64,000 bases of DNA from CAWKAO01 sp963847665 (GTDB taxonomy: Bacteria; Actinomycetota; Humimicrobiia; Humimicrobiales; Humimicrobiaceae): the NCBI GenBank assembly GCA_963847665.1, contig CAWKAO010000003.1, positions 62,001 through 126,000 of the forward strand, in the 5' to 3' direction. Below the pieces are notes generated by a model, which saw nothing but the letters and a program-made list of their open reading frames with translations, was not told the origin of the DNA and made no database searches. Positions 63,354 to 64,000 of this stretch are shown piece after piece (positions within the stretch are counted from its first letter, which is position 1; every line of letters begins with the position of its first letter). A program made the position numbers and the translations under genes.

Positions 63354-64000
63354 ATGAGGCTTAATGAACTTAAGTTTAACAAGAAAATAAAAATACTTGT
63401 TACAGGCTGCGCAGGTTTTATCGGCAGCAATATAATGGAATTCCTACTCAGTAGGGATATGGCTGTTATCGGCCTAGATGATTTTTCTACAGGAACAAAA
63501 GATAATATGGATGAAGTTATCAATTCAATTTCTGAAGTCAATGAAAATCCGGATTTCAAGTTTATCCAGGGAGATATAAGAGATTATAATTCATGTATTG
63601 CGGCGACAAAAAGTACAGACATTGTACTTCACCATGCTGCACTTGGTTCAGTTCAACGCTCAATTGAAAATCCCGCTGATTCAAGTTCTGTAAATATCGA
63701 AGGCACCCTTAATTTGTTAAGAGCTTCAACAGAAAACAAAGTCAAAAAATTTATATATGCATCTTCATCATCTGTTTATGGTGATACAGCAATACTGCCA
63801 AAAGTCGAAGACATGCCTCCCAATCCAAAATCCATTTATGCAGTGACTAAACTAACAGCAGAGTATTATTGCCGCCTGTATTTTGAAATGTTTGGTTTAA
63901 TGACAATATCATTGAGATATTTTAATGTATTTGGAAGACGTCAAAACCCTGGTTCCATTTATTCAGCGGTCATACCAAAATTTTTAAAGAAGATTTCAGA
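63354..64000 (+). CDS. tviC: UDP-HexNAc(A) 4-epimerase (TviC/WbpP-like), cut by window end
   Basis: My translation gives 215 codons from ATG 63354 to the window end without a stop. The NAD motif is GCAGFIGS near residue 18. DNFSTG-type DDFSTGTKDN, QGDIRDYNSC, HHAALGSVQRSIENP, ASSSSVYGD and the active-site YAVTK follow, then RYFNVFGRRQNP. The HQAALGSVxRS and FGRRQNP stretches are typical of the TviC/WbpP group, which interconverts UDP-GlcNAc and UDP-GalNAc or their uronic acids. Its ATG follows the TviB-like stop with no gap, the same pairing as in Vi-antigen loci. Together they should yield UDP-N-acetylgalactosaminuronate. About a third of the protein lies outside the window. Confidence 0.88.
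   Translation, partial: MRLNELKFNKKIKILVTGCAGFIGSNIMEFLLSRDMAVIGLDDFSTGTKDNMDEVINSISEVNENPDFKFIQGDIRDYNSCIAATKSTDIVLHHAALGSVQRSIENPADSSSVNIEGTLNLLRASTENKVKKFIYASSSSVYGDTAILPKVEDMPPNPKSIYAVTKLTAEYYCRLYFEMFGLMTISLRYFNVFGRRQNPGSIYSAVIPKFLKKIS

Noticed and set aside
1..64000. CRISPR arrays, insertion sequences, integrase/attachment sites, tRNA or rRNA genes
   Set aside because: No regularly spaced repeats, transposase motifs, cloverleaf-like or rRNA-like sequence were noticed in any intergenic region; the intergenic gaps are short and AT-rich.

Overview
This 64 kb window is one long surface-polysaccharide and glycoconjugate locus from a bacterium of low to moderate GC. Codon use favours ATA for isoleucine and AGG/AGA for arginine. 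TAA, TAG and TGA all serve as stops. The sequence alone does not name a taxon. The content (polyprenyl-phosphate sugar transferases, Wzx, Wzz and O-antigen-ligase-type genes, a Wzm/Wzt exporter, lipoproteins with lipoboxes) fits a free-living, probably uncultured bacterium with an elaborate envelope glycan. I saw no rRNA, tRNA, CRISPR array, transposase or phage gene.

Layout. (1) 1-6.4 kb: an edge-truncated GT-C membrane glycosyltransferase on the minus strand, then a plus-strand operon of UDP-glucuronate-type epimerase, membrane GT2, radical SAM/SPASM enzyme, extended SDR and a flippase-like membrane protein. (2) 6.6-10.8 kb: a frameshifted hexapeptide acyltransferase and two tandem membrane-anchored DUF11-SGNH hydrolases, one of them frameshifted. 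(3) 10.9-20.6 kb, minus strand: GT2, DUF2723 membrane protein, RmlD-like reductase, a lipoprotein-like protein, a GT-C enzyme, a second flippase-like protein and a GT2-GT4 fusion. (4) 20.7-24.3 kb, plus strand: a GT4-GT2 fusion and a GT4. (5) 24.4-37 kb, minus strand: Wzt/Wzm, two O-antigen ligase/polymerase proteins, an initiating phosphoglycosyltransferase, four more glycosyltransferases and Wzz. (6) 37-44 kb: sugar nucleotidyltransferase, Wzx, GT2 plus methyltransferase, SDR, RmlD, RmlC and GT4. (7) 44.5-53 kb: ATP-grasp enzyme, YfhO-type protein, third flippase-like protein, a decayed second ATP-grasp gene and an SsuABC/NMT1-like importer. (8) 53-64 kb: NeuD/PglD-like acyltransferase, beta-keto-acid cleavage enzyme, a DUF4214-tailed membrane protein, WecE-type aminotransferase, GT2, GT-C, GT4, and a TviB/TviC-like pair cut by the window end.

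How it fits together. Nucleotidyltransferase, RmlC/RmlD, aminotransferase, dehydrogenase and epimerase genes supply sugar nucleotides. The phosphoglycosyltransferase and the GT2/GT4 enzymes build lipid-linked chains. Wzx with Wzy/Wzz-type proteins, and separately Wzm/Wzt, export them. The membrane GT2 enzymes can make polyprenyl-phosphate sugars for the GT-C enzymes outside. Acyltransferases, SGNH hydrolases, ATP-grasp ligases and the beta-keto-acid cleavage enzyme are candidate decorating enzymes.

A second theme is damage. At least ten genes carry one or more single-base indels, mostly one extra base and often in short homopolymers, and two carry in-frame stops. Apart from one heavily degraded ATP-grasp gene, the reading frames otherwise look well kept. 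Sequencing or assembly error is therefore at least as likely as true pseudogenisation. Broken genes are listed at their reconstructed full spans.
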